Shown here: piece after piece, positions 42,379 to 42,884 of the stretch
How positions within the stretch are numbered: the stretch's first letter is position 1
How the letters are laid out: every line of letters begins with the position of its first letter
NCBI GenBank assembly: GCA_018713425.1
Contig: DVOT01000258.1
Location: 1 to 42,884, forward strand
Length of the DNA stretch: 42,884 nt
Reading direction: 5' to 3'
From: Alectryocaccomicrobium faecavium
GTDB lineage: Bacteria; Bacillota; Clostridia; Christensenellales; Aristaeellaceae
Position numbers and translations under genes: made by a program
The notes under the pieces: generated by a model
Told to the model about the DNA's origin: nothing
Seen by the model: only the letters and a program-made list of their open reading frames with translations
Database searches by the model: none

Positions 42379-42696
42379 ATGGAACGCTATGCCTGGAAAG
42401 CCATTGTGAAGGATGGCATGCTGGAGGAATACGTTCGCCGGCACAACGAAATTTGGCCGGAACTCACCCAGGTGCTCAACGATGCGGGCATCCACAACTA
42501 CACCATTTGGAACGTGGGCAACGAACTGTTCGGCTATTATGAGTGCGACCAGGGCTGCGATTATGCCGCGCGCGTGCAGGCCGAAAGCCCCGTGGTGGAT
42601 CGCTGGAACGAGTACATGAAGGATGTTATGATCATGGAAATGGATCCGGTGACCGGCGCGCAACCCAAGCTCACGCAGGTGTTCTTTCACAAATAA
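42379..42696 (+). CDS. L-rhamnose/L-fucose mutarotase (RhaM family)
   Basis: A 105-residue dimeric alpha-beta barrel enzyme (DUF718) that interconverts the anomers of 6-deoxy-L-sugars. Residues matching Escherichia coli RhaM Tyr18, His22 and Trp76 occur at the same numbers here (EEYVRRHNEIWPEL; VDRWNEYM). It could act on L-rhamnose or L-fucose; the fucosidase at the head of the cluster favours fucose. AGGAGG lies before the ATG, 27 bp after the LarA homologue. A hairpin follows. Confidence 0.9.
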   Translation: MERYAWKAIVKDGMLEEYVRRHNEIWPELTQVLNDAGIHNYTIWNVGNELFGYYECDQGCDYAARVQAESPVVDRWNEYMKDVMIMEMDPVTGAQPKLTQVFFHK

Positions 42697-42717
42697 CGCT
42701 TATTGTCAACGATTTTG

Positions 42718-42757
42718 AGGGGCTGTGAAAAATCTTTTGTTGTTTTTCACAGCCCCT
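42718..42757. terminator. 15-bp hairpin closing the sugar cluster
   Basis: A perfect 15-bp stem (AGGGGCTGTGAAAAA at 42718-42732 with 42743-42757) and a 10-nt loop, 22 bp after the last gene. The stem itself carries the A/T tracts, so termination could occur on either strand. Confidence 0.75.
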
Positions 42758-42783
42758 GTCGGCGAAGATGACTGAGGGGTGTC

Positions 42784-42884
42784 AATCCCTCCGTCGCGGC
42801 TTACGCCGCGCCACCTCCCAATCCCTCCGTCACGGCTGCGCCGTGCCACCTCCCTTTTCCCTTCGGGAAAAAGGAGGCTTTTGG
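42784..42884. repeat. Two copies of a short intergenic repeat with internal hairpins
   Basis: Copies at 42784-42819 and 42820-42854 share AATCCCTCCGTC, a variable hairpin (CGCGGC...GCCGCG; CACGGC...GCCGTG) and GCCACCTCCC. A TTTTCCCTTCGGGAAAA hairpin and GGAGGCTTTTGG follow. Compensating changes in the two hairpins suggest structure is selected. Elements of this kind are common between genes in gut Clostridia; this one runs off the window. Confidence 0.8.

Noticed and set aside
42784..42854. CRISPR array
   Set aside because: Only two adjacent units without spacers, each containing a variable hairpin; no cas genes.

Overview
The window is a GC-rich, densely packed chromosomal segment from a spore-forming, anaerobic Firmicute, most likely a gut Clostridia (a Christensenellales-like lineage would fit, but that placement is a guess). 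Sporulation genes (spoIVB and a spo0A-like gene), ferredoxin-linked 2-oxoacid oxidoreductase subunits, two radical-SAM or Fe-S enzymes, two type I signal peptidases and typical Firmicute house-keeping genes (walJ, rlmH, cvpA, DUF951) support this. Three perfect parS sites (22430, 25587, 25624) and the walJ-rlmH neighbourhood suggest an origin-proximal location. There is no phage, transposon or CRISPR array.

Layout. 1-2918 (minus): XRE-cupin regulator, acyl-CoA synthetase, exodeoxyribonuclease III (cut by the window edge). 3175-6161 (plus): spoIVB, a divergent spo0A with a sigma-H-like promoter and 0A box, and deoB. 6369-6445 (minus): tRNA-Val. 6607-12466 (minus): GNAT protein, asd, dapF, heparinase II/III-like protein and an orphan DNA methyltransferase. 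12680-22377 (minus): a long run of close or overlapping genes made of a metallophosphoesterase, a two-gene ABC exporter, a PflX-like radical SAM protein, walJ, a CPBP protease, rlmH, a GT2 glycosyltransferase and a ferredoxin-type aldo/keto reductase. 22430-25639: parS sites around DUF5711-like, cvpA and a URO-D-family gene.

25643-28451 (minus): a three-gene ABC-2 export system whose leader holds a strong promoter, a 25-codon leader peptide and an intrinsic terminator, with an alternative antiterminator pairing. This looks like ribosome-mediated attenuation and is the most interesting regulatory structure here. 28533-29460 (plus): tRNA-Gln, tRNA-Glu and a CatA-like acetyltransferase. 29498-33706 (minus): korDABC, DUF951, two lepB genes and a 32-residue membrane peptide. 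33744-35441 (minus): glnS. 35624-37261 (plus): a membrane-anchored coiled-coil protein with 42-bp tandem repeats.

37449-42696 (plus): a sugar and sugar-acid cluster made of a short GH29 fucosidase, a PfkB kinase, 6-phosphogluconate dehydrogenase, a LarA-family nickel-pincer epimerase and a RhaM-type mutarotase. Together these suggest an unusual route that feeds an epimerised aldonate into the pentose phosphate pathway. The window ends in a hairpin and two copies of a short intergenic repeat.
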